DNA of 64,000 nucleotides from Cocos nucifera (lineage: Eukaryota > Streptophyta > Magnoliopsida > Arecales > Arecaceae), in assembly GCA_006176705.1 (NCBI GenBank), contig QRFJ01000293.1, positions 434,001 to 498,000 of the forward strand. The letters run 5' to 3'. How positions within the stretch are numbered: the first letter of the stretch is position 1; every line of letters begins with the position of its first letter. The translations under genes were made by a program, and so were the position numbers. Shown in pieces: positions 12,453 through 23,798 of the stretch. The notes beneath the pieces were generated by a model. That model worked only from the letters and a program-made list of their open reading frames with translations. It did not search any database and was not told the DNA's origin.

Positions 12453-14322
12453 TTTGGTTTTTCTTGTAGAGAGTCAAAATTTCTAGTTAGATATTATAAT
12501 TAAGATGATCAATTTATTTAAAAATTTAATTTTTAAATAAATTAGCTCTCACTATTTTCTCGGATCCCTACACTCCCTCTATAGAGATGCAAAAATCTCC
12601 ATGGTTATAGATTTCTAATGGATGATGCAGTCCCACCAACTGACTCATCACCTCACCTAACAGTTATTGGTGATGGGTTAGCCAATGAGTGGACAACTTT
12701 TGTCCAATGATTCTCTAATCATGGTGCACCCATACTTAGTCTCTAATTCATAAATCTCAATGTGCTCGAAATATTGATCCACTCCTTAGTTAAGTCAGAC
12801 CTATCATTTGCACAGATTGAATTCCTAATTGGGTCTCTCATCATTTCCAGAATATTGAGCCCAATTTATTCTCCAGCCCATAGCATCTAATGCCTAATAG
12901 ACATGGTTGCATCTTTTCGGTGCAACTGAACCACTATGACTAGTCGAGAATAATTAACCTTGGGAAGGGCCTGCATATCTACAATGGTGGAAGACCTTAG
13001 ACTTAATATTTTCTTATAAAGATTTGATTTAGGTCTCTTTAAACTTGACTTACAATAGCCATAACAATTATGACAAACCTAATGGCATGGGTTAGCTCGG
13101 ATTATTAACCAACTTAGATCAAGACTGGATCGACAAATATGGCCAAGTAAGTGAGACTGATGGAAGGGATATGCCATTAACTCAACAAGAATGCATTCAA
13201 GTTGAGTAGCTTCCAATTAAAAATTAGTCGATCGTATCTGTCAGACTTATCTTAGACACTAAATTGTTGAGCCAGAATCAATCAGGTTAGCCTATAATCC
13301 AGACTCTAACCACTGAGCCTAATTAGGTCTTAGCTTAATCGATCACTTATGTGATTTGATCTTGACCCAGACTTAATCCTATTAGGCTAGTCAATTTAAG
13401 CATTCTTGATCCCATCTAACCAACTCTTGATTTGATTTGATCAACCCCTAGACCGAATTGAGCTACCCAAGTCCGAACCCAATTTTATGAATATGTCTTA
13501 AATCTAAAAATTCTCAATTTTTAGACTTAACATATTTCATAATCTTAATTCTTAATTAAGTTTAGGGTTTATAAACAAAACATATAAATAAAATCTTAGG
13601 ATTTCAAGATCTAGAATTTTGCAGAAAATAAGTTTTAAGTTTCTAATTAAGGATGAACGTGCAGCGCCCCTACACATCATAAGAACATCCCATCGAATGG
13701 AAGGAGAGGATATTTAATCCCTACTTTATTCTTATGACCAGACGATCAAGGGGAATGCCTTAATCAAAAATATGAAAACTATAAAACTAGTTAGATCTAC
13801 ATCATATATCTCATATATAAAAAATTGATCTAACTATAAATATATTTTGCATACATCTTCATGCATTGTATCATGCATATTTTTAGATCTAAATTATCTT
13901 ATAATTATCTAAAAAATTAAATTTAAATTGATCATATTAAATTAAAATCTATTCTAGATAATTATGTAGAACTATTTTACAACTAGTCTAAATATGCATT
14001 CATCATATCTCATATGAATAAAAATTAAATAACTTTATTTTTTATTTTTTAGATTTTATTATAATATTTATAACATAAAAAAATAGTAAATAAATAGATC
14101 TAAAAAAAATTATAACTAATCAAATTAAATTATGATCATGCTAGACTATACATAGAATAATTCTATTCTACAACTAGTCATGAATCTTGTACATATTAGA
14201 TCTAAATTATTTAATTTTTAATTTTTAATTTTAGATCTAATCACATATAATGTGACATCTAAAATCATCAAATTATTAAATTAAAATTAAAATAAAATTA
14301 GATCTAATAGAAAATGCAACCT
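12453..14322 (-). other. E untranslated leader (1.87 kb)
   Basis: Stretch between the PBS and the gag start. It is AT-rich and I see no coding frame. It contains the 123-nt stem-loop at 13644-13766 found at the same place in A, B and D. The other leaders are 1.86 kb, so the length is a family trait. Confidence 0.8.
13644..13766 (-). other. E leader stem-loop
   Basis: Outer arms TAATTAAGG and CCTTAATCA. Inner arms are CATAAGAAC and TTCTTATG. Total length is 123 nt, identical to the element in A, B and D. Confidence 0.65.
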
Positions 14323-14335
14323 GGCTCCGATACCA
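14323..14335 (-). other. E primer binding site
   Basis: On the minus strand TGGTATCGGAGCC, two bases inside the LTR end. It differs at one base from the TGGTATCAGAGCC of A and B, which is complementary to the 3' end of plant initiator tRNA-Met. Confidence 0.88.
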
Positions 14336-14337
14336 GT

Positions 14338-16588
14338 TGAAGAAAAAAATCTAGTTTTTTGGATCAAGTTCGTTCAGATCTGATTGGATCAAGAGAGATA
14401 TTTTAAAAATTTTTTTCTTGAATCTAGATTAGATCTAATATTTTTTAGATCTGATATTATTAATCTAATAAAAATAAAATAAAAAATAAGTTAAATCTAA
14501 TTTAATTTATCTTGTTGAGGATAATCTGATTACCCTATGATGATCCTGATATCTGCCTGAGGTTCTGGATCTAGCCATGTAAGTGCCTGGCCTCTATCAA
14601 TATCCACTTGGGTATAATCTGAAGATCATCTTCTTCTTTATCACCTCTTCAAAAATTAGATCTGGATCTAATTTTGAAGATTTTTCAAATTTCTTTTGAA
14701 GATGTGAGTTGTCTCTTGCAGCAGTGCTGCATTCTTCCTTTTCCTGTCGCCTTTCTCTTGCTTAGATCACACCAAACTTGTGCCCAAAAATTCTTGGGTG
14801 TGGGTAGGAGAGAGGACACCAGAAGATGGCATGGAGGAGGGAGAGGGTAGACTTATGGCATGGGTAATGAGTCAAGCATTTTTAATCTTGACACAGATAG
14901 GATTTTTATAGACCCTATTGTGCCATGCAATGCCACATCATCCTAGCCAATCATGGCCTTTTATGCAATCAGATCCAAATATGATTAGTGGGATGACATC
15001 ATCTGATCCAATCAGATGTGAGCCCCTCTGAATCATCCTTAGATGGTGCCAAGATTGGTCAAACGCAAGTCTTTGATGCCACCTAGGTAGAAACTCTGAA
15101 GCAACTGGAGTCCCATCTATATGGGACTCTAGATGTTTTATCCATGGGTGCACACCTCCCTAGGCATGCACCCCTTATCCATCTACCTTTTAGTAGGTGG
15201 ACTGGTCCAAAAATTCTCTCCTATGGGTGCATGACACATGGGCAGATGTCTAAGTGTCAAAGGTCAATGTTTGACCAAATGTTCAAAATAGGATTTAGCA
15301 GGTGATGGTGAATGGTAGGTGTTGTCTCAAATTTATCTTATAAATTAAGATAAGTTTTTTCTGACCTAAACAAGCTTCAGTCATACCAAGTAAAGGTACC
15401 TGAGTGAGTCCAAACTCATTTGGCTCAGTTGAGACAAACTTTAATGATAATTAAAGGAGAACATTAGGCTCAATCATATGCTAGCACTATTTTCTTGAAC
15501 CTAATGAAATCTAATTCAAATCAGTTGAACTAGGTTAGTCTAATTGATGATGTCCAAATCGAAATGCTTGTTTGTATGACCCAGTTAGATTTTGTTTCGT
15601 ATGGTAACGAGATATGTCACGATCTCTATCATCGACATCATCGAAATACCTTTCGATGGATCAAAACTTTTTTGATTCAGATAACTAGTATGATTGATCA
15701 TCTAAATCATTCTAATTACTCTCAAAATCCACCAACGACACCTAGCAACATATGGTGGAAACTCATTAGAACTGAAAATGAACCTCTCAATGCAGTTATC
15801 TGTGTGATTAAGTTCTTCTATCTTGAGCTCCGACGGGATTAGGGTTAAGGTAATCTCGTCAAACCCTAATATCCATCATATGATTAATCATTTGATTCTC
15901 TTTCTATTATTTCACTCAACCATGGCCATGGAATTATGGACTTGATTATCATGATCATCATAGGGCTACTCCTCATCTACTGAGGTAGATCGATTTCCTA
16001 TTGGTGCAATCCAATTTCTATAATGAACTTGCTATAGCCAACATATACCTCAGAATTTTGAATGGCTAGAAGGTCGAGTCATAGTGTAGTCAAACTATAA
16101 CATCCTCAAGGTGAACTATCAATGCACCTTAGGTCAAAGAATCAGACACATAACTGGAACTTCGAGCCAGTCATCGATGAGAAGGTAGACTTCCTAATGA
16201 CTGCTCGAGGTGGTCACGCTCAGTTTCCTCATTCTCTAATGAGTATCTATACTCTCGCTTTGATGTCTCTACATCATTGACTCAAGACTCATCTACTATA
16301 AAGAAGCGATTGTACACCAACCTTTCAGATCAATCACCATCCTCATGATGATCCTACGATCAGAAGCATTTTATAAGTTAATAATGAAAATTCATGTCTT
16401 AAATTTTTAACTCTTGAAAATAAGAACTATCATTGCCATTAACTCAAGAGATGTATCACAGACACTAAATACACATTATGATAGAAAATAATCAATTTTA
16501 TTATTTATTATCAAAATTATAATTTTATCCTTAGAAGTATATAACAAGTGTCAGCCAATTTTGGCTTCTAGGGTCCACATATCTAACA
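14338..16588 (-). repeat. E 5' LTR
   Basis: 2251-bp LTR in reverse orientation, from TGAAGAAAAAAATC to CACATATCTAACA on the plus strand. It differs from E's 3' LTR by many substitutions and small indels. The inverted repeat at 15115-15142 has one mismatch. A plus-strand open frame at 15564-15842 is antisense to E and is discussed among the rejected items. Confidence 0.92.
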
Positions 16589-18262
16589 GGTAGATGAGGT
16601 GTAGCCCTATGATGATCATGAGAATCAAGTCGATAAGCCCATGGCCATAGTAGAGTGAAATAATAGAAAGAGTTTCTATTAGGATTTTCACTTTGGACTT
16701 AAATCGAATGATTAATTCATATGACGGATATTAGGGTTTGATGAGATCACCTAAACCCTAATCCAATCGAGGCTCAAGATAGAGGAACCTAATTACACAG
16801 ATAACTGCACTAAGAGATTTGCTTTCAGTTCTGATGGATTGCCACCATATGCTACTAGGTGTCACTAGTAGATTTTGGGAGCAATTAGAATAATTTGGAT
16901 GATCAATTACATTAGTTGTCTGAATCAAAAAAGTTCTGATCCATCGGAAGGTATTTCGATAATGTCGATGATAGAGATAGTGACATATCTCATTACCATA
17001 TGAAACTGAACCTAACTAAATCTACAAACAAGAATTTAGATCTGGATGTCATCAATTGGACTAATCCAGTTCAATTGATTTGAATAAGATTCAATTAGGT
17101 TTAAGGAAATCGTGCTAGCACACGATTGAGCCTAATATTCTCCTTTAATAATTATTAAAGCTTGTCTCGACTGAGCCAAATATGTTTGGACTCACTCAGA
17201 AACTTTTACTTAGTCTGACAGAAGCTTGTCTAGATCAGAAAAGGATTATCTTAATTTATGAGATAAATTTAAGACAACACCTGCCATTTTCGATCACCTA
17301 CTAATTCCTATTTTTGAACATTGGTCAAATGTTAACCCTAGATACTTGAACATCTGCCCATGTGTCATGCACCTATAGGAGAGTACATGGGGCCTTGTCC
17401 CTCTGCTAAATATAGATAGGAAGAGGGTGCATGCCTAGGGAGTCATGCACCCCATGAGGATAAAGGAGGAGTCCCATACAAATGGAATTCCAGGATTGCT
17501 TCAGGCGATTAAACTCTGTGGCGCTAAGAACTCTTGTTTGACCCAGTCTTGATGCCACCTTAGGAGGGTTTTAAGGGTCTCTCATCTGATTGGATCAGAT
17601 GATGTCATCCCACCAATTAGATTTAGATTTGATTGCTCAAAGGGCTATGATTGGCCGGGATGATATGGCACTGCATGGCTCAGTAGAGTCTATATAAACC
17701 CTGTCTGCACCTAGATTTTTAATGCTTCCGCCTTTAGCCCATGCCACAAAGCCTCTCTCCCTTCTTCTCCACACCACCCTCTGATCCTCTCTCCTCTCCA
17801 TGCCCAAGGGGTTTTGGGCATGAATAAGCTATAATCCAAGAAAGTGAAAGGCGCCAGAAAAGAAAGAAGGCAGTACTACTGTAAGAGACAATGATTGTTC
17901 TTCAAAAAAAGTTTTGAAGATCTTCAAGATCAGATCTAGATCTAATTTTTGACGGATTGATTAAGAAGAAGAAGATCTTCAAATTCTGTCTGAGTGGATA
18001 TCGGTAAAGGCCAGGCACTTGCGTAGCAACAACTAGAACCTTAGGTAAACATCAGGATCATCATAGGATAATTGAATTACCCAAAATAAAGGTATAATTA
18101 AATTAGATTTAATTTTTATTTTATTTTATTATCAAATTAATAAGGTCAGATCTAATGAGTCTTAGATCTAATTAGGATCTCAGAAGAAAAATTTTTGAAA
18201 TATCCCTTCTGATCCAATCAGATCTGAATGAACCTGATCCAAAAAATAGGTTTTTTCCTTCA
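16589..18262 (+). repeat. D 5' LTR, remaining 1.67 kb
   Basis: Continues D's LTR after E, beginning with the second copy of the target repeat (GGTAG) and ending TTTTTTCCTTCA. Together with 5583-6193 it makes about 2.28 kb. The promoter-like TATATAAA lies at 17691-17698. Confidence 0.92.
17691..17698 (+). promoter_or_regulatory. TATA box of D 5' LTR
   Basis: TATATAAA in the same LTR position as the TATA boxes of A, B and S. Confidence 0.5.
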
Positions 18263-18264
18263 AC

Positions 18265-18277
18265 TAGTAACAGAGCT
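18265..18277 (+). other. D primer binding site, degenerate
   Basis: TAGTAACAGAGCT, 10 of 13 bases matching the TGGTATCAGAGCC of A and B, two bases after the LTR end. Confidence 0.75.
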
Positions 18278-20140
18278 AGGTTTCATAATTCATTAGATCT
18301 GATTTTAATTTATTTTTGATTTAATAATTAGATAATTTTAGATATCACATTAGATATGATAAGATCTAAAATCAAAAAATTAAACATTAAATAATCTAGA
18401 TCTAAGATGTATGAGATGCATGACTAGACTAGGAATAGAATTATTCTATGTATAGTCTAGCATAATCATAATTTTAATTTAATTAATTATAATTTTTAGA
18501 TCTATTTATTTATTATATTTTAATATTATAATTAGATCTAAAAAATAAAAAATAAATTTATTTAATTTCTTCATATTGATAGATGCATGTTTAGACTAGT
18601 TGTAGAATAGTTCTACAAAGTTATCTAGAATAAATTTTAATTTGATATGATCAAATTTAAATCTTACTTTTTTAGATGTTTATGAGATAATTTAGATCTA
18701 AAAATATGTATAATATGATACATGAGATGTATGCAAAACATATTTTTAGTTAGATCAATTTTGATATATGTGATATATGATGTAGATCTAACTAGTTTTG
18801 TAGATTTATCATGTTTCTAATTAAGGCTTGCCCCTTGGCTGTCCAATCATAAGAACAAAGTAGGATTTAAAGGTTCTCTTCTTTCATTCGATGGGATGTT
18901 CTTATGGTGTGTAGGGGTGCTGCACATTCATCCTTAATCAAAAGTAAAAATATTAAAAAATATATTTTTTATAAAATTCTAGATCTTGAAACCCTAGAAT
19001 TATATATATATATTTTGTTTATGAACCCTAAACATAATTAAAAATTAAGATTATGAAATATATTAGGTCTAAAATTAAGAATTTTTAGAACTAAGATATA
19101 TCCATAAAATTTGGTTCGGACTTGGGTAGCTCAATTAGGTCTAGCAATTGATCAAATCGAATCAAGAGTTGGTTAGGTGGGATCAAGATTGCTTAAATTG
19201 ACCAGCCTAATAGGATTAAGTTTGGGTCAAGGTTGAGTGACATGAGTGATCGATCGAGTTAAGACCTAATTAGGCTTAGTGGTTAGAGTCTGGATTATAG
19301 GCTAATCCGATTGGTTCTGGCTCAACAATTTGGTGTCTAAGGTTAGTTTGGTAGATACGATCGACTGATTTTTAATTGGGAGCTACTAGACTCAAATGCA
19401 TTCTTATCGAGTTAGTGGCATATCCCTTCCATCGATCTTACTTACCTGGCCATATTTGTAGGCCCAGTCCTGATCTATGGTGGCCAACAATCCGAGCTGA
19501 CCTATACCACTAGGTTAGTCATAATGGTTATGACTATGTCAAGTCAAGTTTAAATAGTCCTAAGTCAAATCTTCCAAAGAAAAGATTAAGTCTAAGGTCT
19601 TCCACCATTGTAGATGTGTGAGCCCTTCCCGAGGTTGATTGTTCTCGGCTGGTCATAGTGGTTTAGTTGCATCAGGAAGATGCAACCATGTGTATTAGGC
19701 ATTGGATGCTACGAGCTGGAGGATGGATTTGCTTAATATTTTAGATATGGTGAGAGATCCAATTAGGAATCCAATCTATGCAAATGGTGGGTCTGACTTA
19801 ACTAAGGAGTGGATCAATATTTTAGGCATGGTGAGATTCATAAATTAGAGACCAAGTCTGGATGCACCATGATTAGAGAATCATTGGACAAGAGTTGTTC
19901 ACTTATTGGCTGACCCATCACCAATAATTGTTAGGTGAGGTGATGAGTTAGTTGGTGGGACTGCACCACCCACTAGAAATCAGTAATCATGAAGGTTTTC
20001 GCACCTCTATAGAGGAAGTGTAGGGATTCGAGTAAATAGTGGAAGCTAATTTGTTTAAAAGTCAAACCCCTAAATAAATTGCTCAAGTCTTAATAACAAA
20101 ATCTAACTAGAAACTTTGACTCTCTAAAGGAAAAAGAAAA
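18278..20140 (+). other. D untranslated leader (1.86 kb)
   Basis: No credible coding frame. It aligns along its length with the leaders of A, B and E. It holds the 123-nt stem-loop at 18818-18940 (outer arms TAATTAAGG and CCTTAATCA, inner CATAAGAAC and GTTCTTATG). Confidence 0.8.
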
Positions 20141-20974
20141 ATATCTGCGTCCAACCCATTAGCTCATATCCTGGACACCCATAGACTGACTGAATTTAAT
20201 TATAAGGATTGGCTTCGAAACTTCAAATTATTTTGGATTTCGAGAAGCTAACTCATGTATTAGACCAGGATCACCACACCTTACCAGCTCGTTCGTTCGC
20301 TGAAAGAGAGCATCTTTTCAGAAGTGGATGGATAAAGATAATAAGGCTAGATACTACATGTTGGGCTCGATGTCTGATGAGCTTCAGTGCCAACATGAAG
20401 ATATCAAGATTACCAGCCAAATGTTGGCTCACCTGCAAGAGTTGTTTGGTGAACAAAGTTTGCAGCCAAATATCAGATCACTAAATGACTATTTAAGGCT
20501 AAAATACGTGATGGGCAGTCAGTCCAAGATCATTGTCTGATGATGATCAAGGACTTGGAAGAGATTGAGAAGCTCAGAGTGAAGTTAGATCAGGATCTGC
20601 AGAATGATATAATTTTGCAATCCTTGATTGATGCGTATGGACAGTTCATCATGAACTACCATATGCATAAACCTTAGAATACTCTGACTGAGCTTATGAA
20701 TATACTAGTTATTGCTGAATTTTCTATGAAAGGTTTTAAAGGCTCAGTACTTGCTATGAAACAGGCTTCTTCCAAGAGAAAGTCTTTTGGAAAAAAGAAA
20801 AAGTCTATAAAAAATTAGATGGAAGGTCAAAAGAAAAAGAAGGCAAAGCTGAAGAAGAAGGCTGCTGACAAAGAAAAGTATTTCCATTATAATACTGATG
20901 GCCACTGGAAGGGAAATTGCCCTACATACCTGGCCACCCTGAAGAATAAGAAGGAGATGGGTCCTTCTAGAGGT
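20141..20974 (+). pseudogene. D copia gag
   Basis: The start codon has become ATA, followed by SASNPLAHIL and NYKDWLRNFK. The gag domain is frameshifted between 20240 and 20470 but is clear afterwards: VQDHCLMMIKDLEEIEKL, DLQNDIILQSL and GQFIMNYHMHK. A long lysine-rich tract follows, then a degenerate zinc knuckle YFHYNTDGHWKGNC at about 20878-20920, in which both leading Cys are Tyr. It cannot make a normal Gag. Confidence 0.83.
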
Positions 20975-22283
20975 ATGCTCGTTATTGAATCAAACATTAT
21001 AATTTATTCTACATCTAGTTGGATGCTTGACTTTGGTTCTAGTGCTCATTTGTGCACTACCATGTCGGGTCTTGAGGACAGCAAGAGGCTGAGGGATGGT
21101 GAGATGATCCTATACGTCAAAAATGGAGTAAGGATTGCTGCTGTGGCTGTGGGAACCTATCCTCTTTGAGTACCATCTGGCTTAGATTTAGTACTCAAGG
21201 ATTATTATTATGTGCCTGCTGCAAGCAGGAATTTGATTTCTCTTTCATGTTTAGCACAAGAAGGCTATCTAATTAGTTTTCTTAAGGACCATTATAATAT
21301 TCTTTATGAAAGAAATAAAATTGCAAGTGGTTTTCTTATTAACGATCTCTACCAGTTACATATTGATGTATCTGTCTTTAATATCGATCAAAATATGAAT
21401 GCCATAGGATCAAAATGACCTAGGGATAGTCCAAATGATAGGTATCTATGGCACCTAAGTTTAGGTCATATAGCCGAAGATAGGATTAACAAATTAGAGA
21501 AAATTGGATTATTAAGTTTGTTGACTTTCGAGCCATATCCAATTTATGAATCATGCCTTTATGGCAAAATGACTAAGCTCCCTTTTGTAGGACATGGGGA
21601 AAAGGCCACGGATCTACTTGCCCTAGTAAATACTGATGTGTGCGGCCCATTTGATGTGCTGGCTAGAGGCAACTTTGTCTACTTCATAAACTTTACTGAT
21701 GATTTATCTCGATATGGATATGTGTATCTTATGAGACACAAGTCTGAAGCCTTTGAAAAGTTTAAGAAATTTAGACATGAAGTGCAAAAGCAAACTGAAA
21801 AATCCATTAAGGTTCTTCGATCAGACCGAGGAGGTGAATACCTTAGTTAGAAATTCTTGGACTATCTCAAGCAATATGGCATAGTCTCTCAATGGACTCC
21901 ACCTGGAACACCTTAACTCAACGGAATTTCAGAATGGAGGAAATGGATCCTATTAGATATGGTCCGATCCATGATGAGCTTCATAGACCTCTCTGATTTT
22001 TTTTTGAGGAGATAATCTATTATATATTTACTAAATAGAGTTTCCACTAAAACCATTCCTACCACACCATATTAGATATGGCATGGTAAGAAACCAAGTC
22101 TGAGTCATCTCAGAATTTGAGGTTGTCCAGCTCATGTCAAAATACAACAAGCAGACAAGTTAGACTATAAGTCCTTTAGAGCTCAATTCATAGGATATCC
22201 TAAAGAGTCATTAGGATATTATTTCTACATTTCAGAAGATCATATTGATTATAAGTCGGCATGCCATATTTCTTCAAAAATAG
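20975..22283 (+). pseudogene. D copia protease and integrase
   Basis: ATG at 20975. The protease motif reads MLDFGSSAHLC, with the active-site Ser replaced by Phe. The integrase zinc region has LWHLSLGH, and the core has NTDVCGPFDV and RSDRGGEYLS. The Glu region reads LNGISEWRK. The C-terminal part carries PSLSHLRI and GYPKESLGYYFY. In-frame stops lie at 21168, 21416, 21848, 21916 and elsewhere. The final TAG at 22281-22283 is the stop shared by all four Family 1 copies. Confidence 0.87.
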
Positions 22284-23798
22284 TTTATTTAAGATGGTGC
22301 CATTAAAAAGTAGATCAAGCTCGAGGAGAAAGTCTCCTAAGAGCAATGAGCTAAGGACCCTATGGAACCAAATCAGGTTGAGCCAATACAATCACTATCT
22401 CCTCTACCTTGTAGATCGAAAAGAGTTTCTTGTTCCCCTATGAGGTACTTAGGTACTATTTCAGAGAAAGTAGAGAAAATATTCCTCGTAGGTAATGGGA
22501 TTCATGGTGATGATCCCAAAACCTATGAGGAGGCGATATTGGATATTGACTCCGAGAAATAGTTAGAGGCAATGAAGTCAAAAATTGACTCGATGCACTC
22601 AAACCAAGTCTGAACCTTGGTAGATCTATTTGAAGGTATAGTACCTATTGGGTGTAAATGGATCTTCAAGAGAAAAATTGGTGCAGATGAAAATATGGAG
22701 ACATTCAAAGCTAGATTAAGCAGTAGAAGTAAGGATGATTAGTAGCAAAAGGTATAGTCAGCACGAAGGCATTGACTATCAGGATACCTTTTGCCAGTAG
22801 CCATGCTAAAATCCATCCACACATTGTTTGTTGTTGAAGCCTATTTTGATTGTGAAATATGGCAAATGGACATGAAAATGACATTCTTAAATGGATACCT
22901 TGAGGAAGATATCTGGATGGAACAGCCACTAGGTTTCACATCCAGTGATGTTGATCATAAAGTATACAAGCTACAAAGGTCCATATATGGACTTAAGCAA
23001 GCATCTCAGAGCTAGAATATTCATTTTAATGATGTGATAAAATTGTTTGGTTCCATCAAGAACGAGGAGGAACCTTGTATTTTCAAAAAGATCAGTGGGA
23101 GCGCTATTGTCTTTCTCGTACTGTACGTAGATGATAACCTCCTTATTAGGAATGATATTTCCATGTTGACTATAGTTAAAATATGGTTATCTAAAAAATT
23201 TTCCATGAAAAACCTAGGAGAAGCATCCTTCATTCTAGGAATTAAGGTCTATAGAGATAGACTGAATAGGATGCTAGGTCTTTCACAGAAGATGCACATA
23301 GAGGAAGTGCTAAAGAGGTTTAGCATGAAAAACTCTAAGAGGGGATTAGTACCCAACAGACATGGCATTCATCTCTCCAAGAAAATATGTCCCAACACAC
23401 TTGAGGAGATTGAATGCATGAGCAAGATCCCTTATGCTTCAATAATAGAAAGCCTCATGTATGCCATGTTATGTACACGATCTAATATAGCCCATGCTGT
23501 GAGTGTCACGAGCAGATATCAGTCGAATTCAGATGAAGAATACTGGACTTCTGTGAAATGTATCCTTAGGTACTTAAGAAGAACTAAGGATATGTTGTTG
23601 ATTTTTAGTAATGGAGAACTACAAGTCCAGGGGTATACAGACTCGAATTTTATGTTCGATATAGATGATCGAAAGTCGACATCTGAGAGTCTGTTTATGT
23701 GTAATGGTATTACTATCAGTTGGAAGAGTTTTAAGCAGACATTGATAGTAGATTCTACCATTGAAGTAAAGTATATCACTACATTAGAAGCTGCTAAG
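22284..23798 (+). pseudogene. D copia RT and first part of RNase H
   Basis: Degenerate RT with MHSNQV, CKWIFKRKIGADEN, QMDMKMTFLNGYLEEDI, QRSIYGLKQAS, the catalytic FLVLYVDDNLL at about 23116-23148, LGEASFILGIKVYRDR and IPYASIIESLMYAMLCTR. The RNase H start has GYTDSNFMFDIDDRKS. A 21-bp insertion near 22720, between two GATT motifs, breaks the frame. The last codons (LEAAK) are cut by element A, and the rest follows at 34230. Open for 256 codons from 23034. Confidence 0.88.

Larger units (their letters stand above)
6194..16588 (-). mobile_element. Copia element E, Family 1, minus strand, inside D's LTR
   Basis: Complete-length element of 10,395 bp lying inverted in the 5' LTR of D. The target repeats are AGTAG on the left (6189-6193) and GGTAG on the right (16589-16593), a one-base mismatch. 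The host sequence around the site in other copies reads CTCGGTAGATG, so the left copy has mutated. Both LTRs, a PBS, the long leader, gag, protease-integrase and RT-RNase H are all recognisable. The coding parts carry many stops and frameshifts, and the two LTRs differ noticeably, so it is old. Confidence 0.93.
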
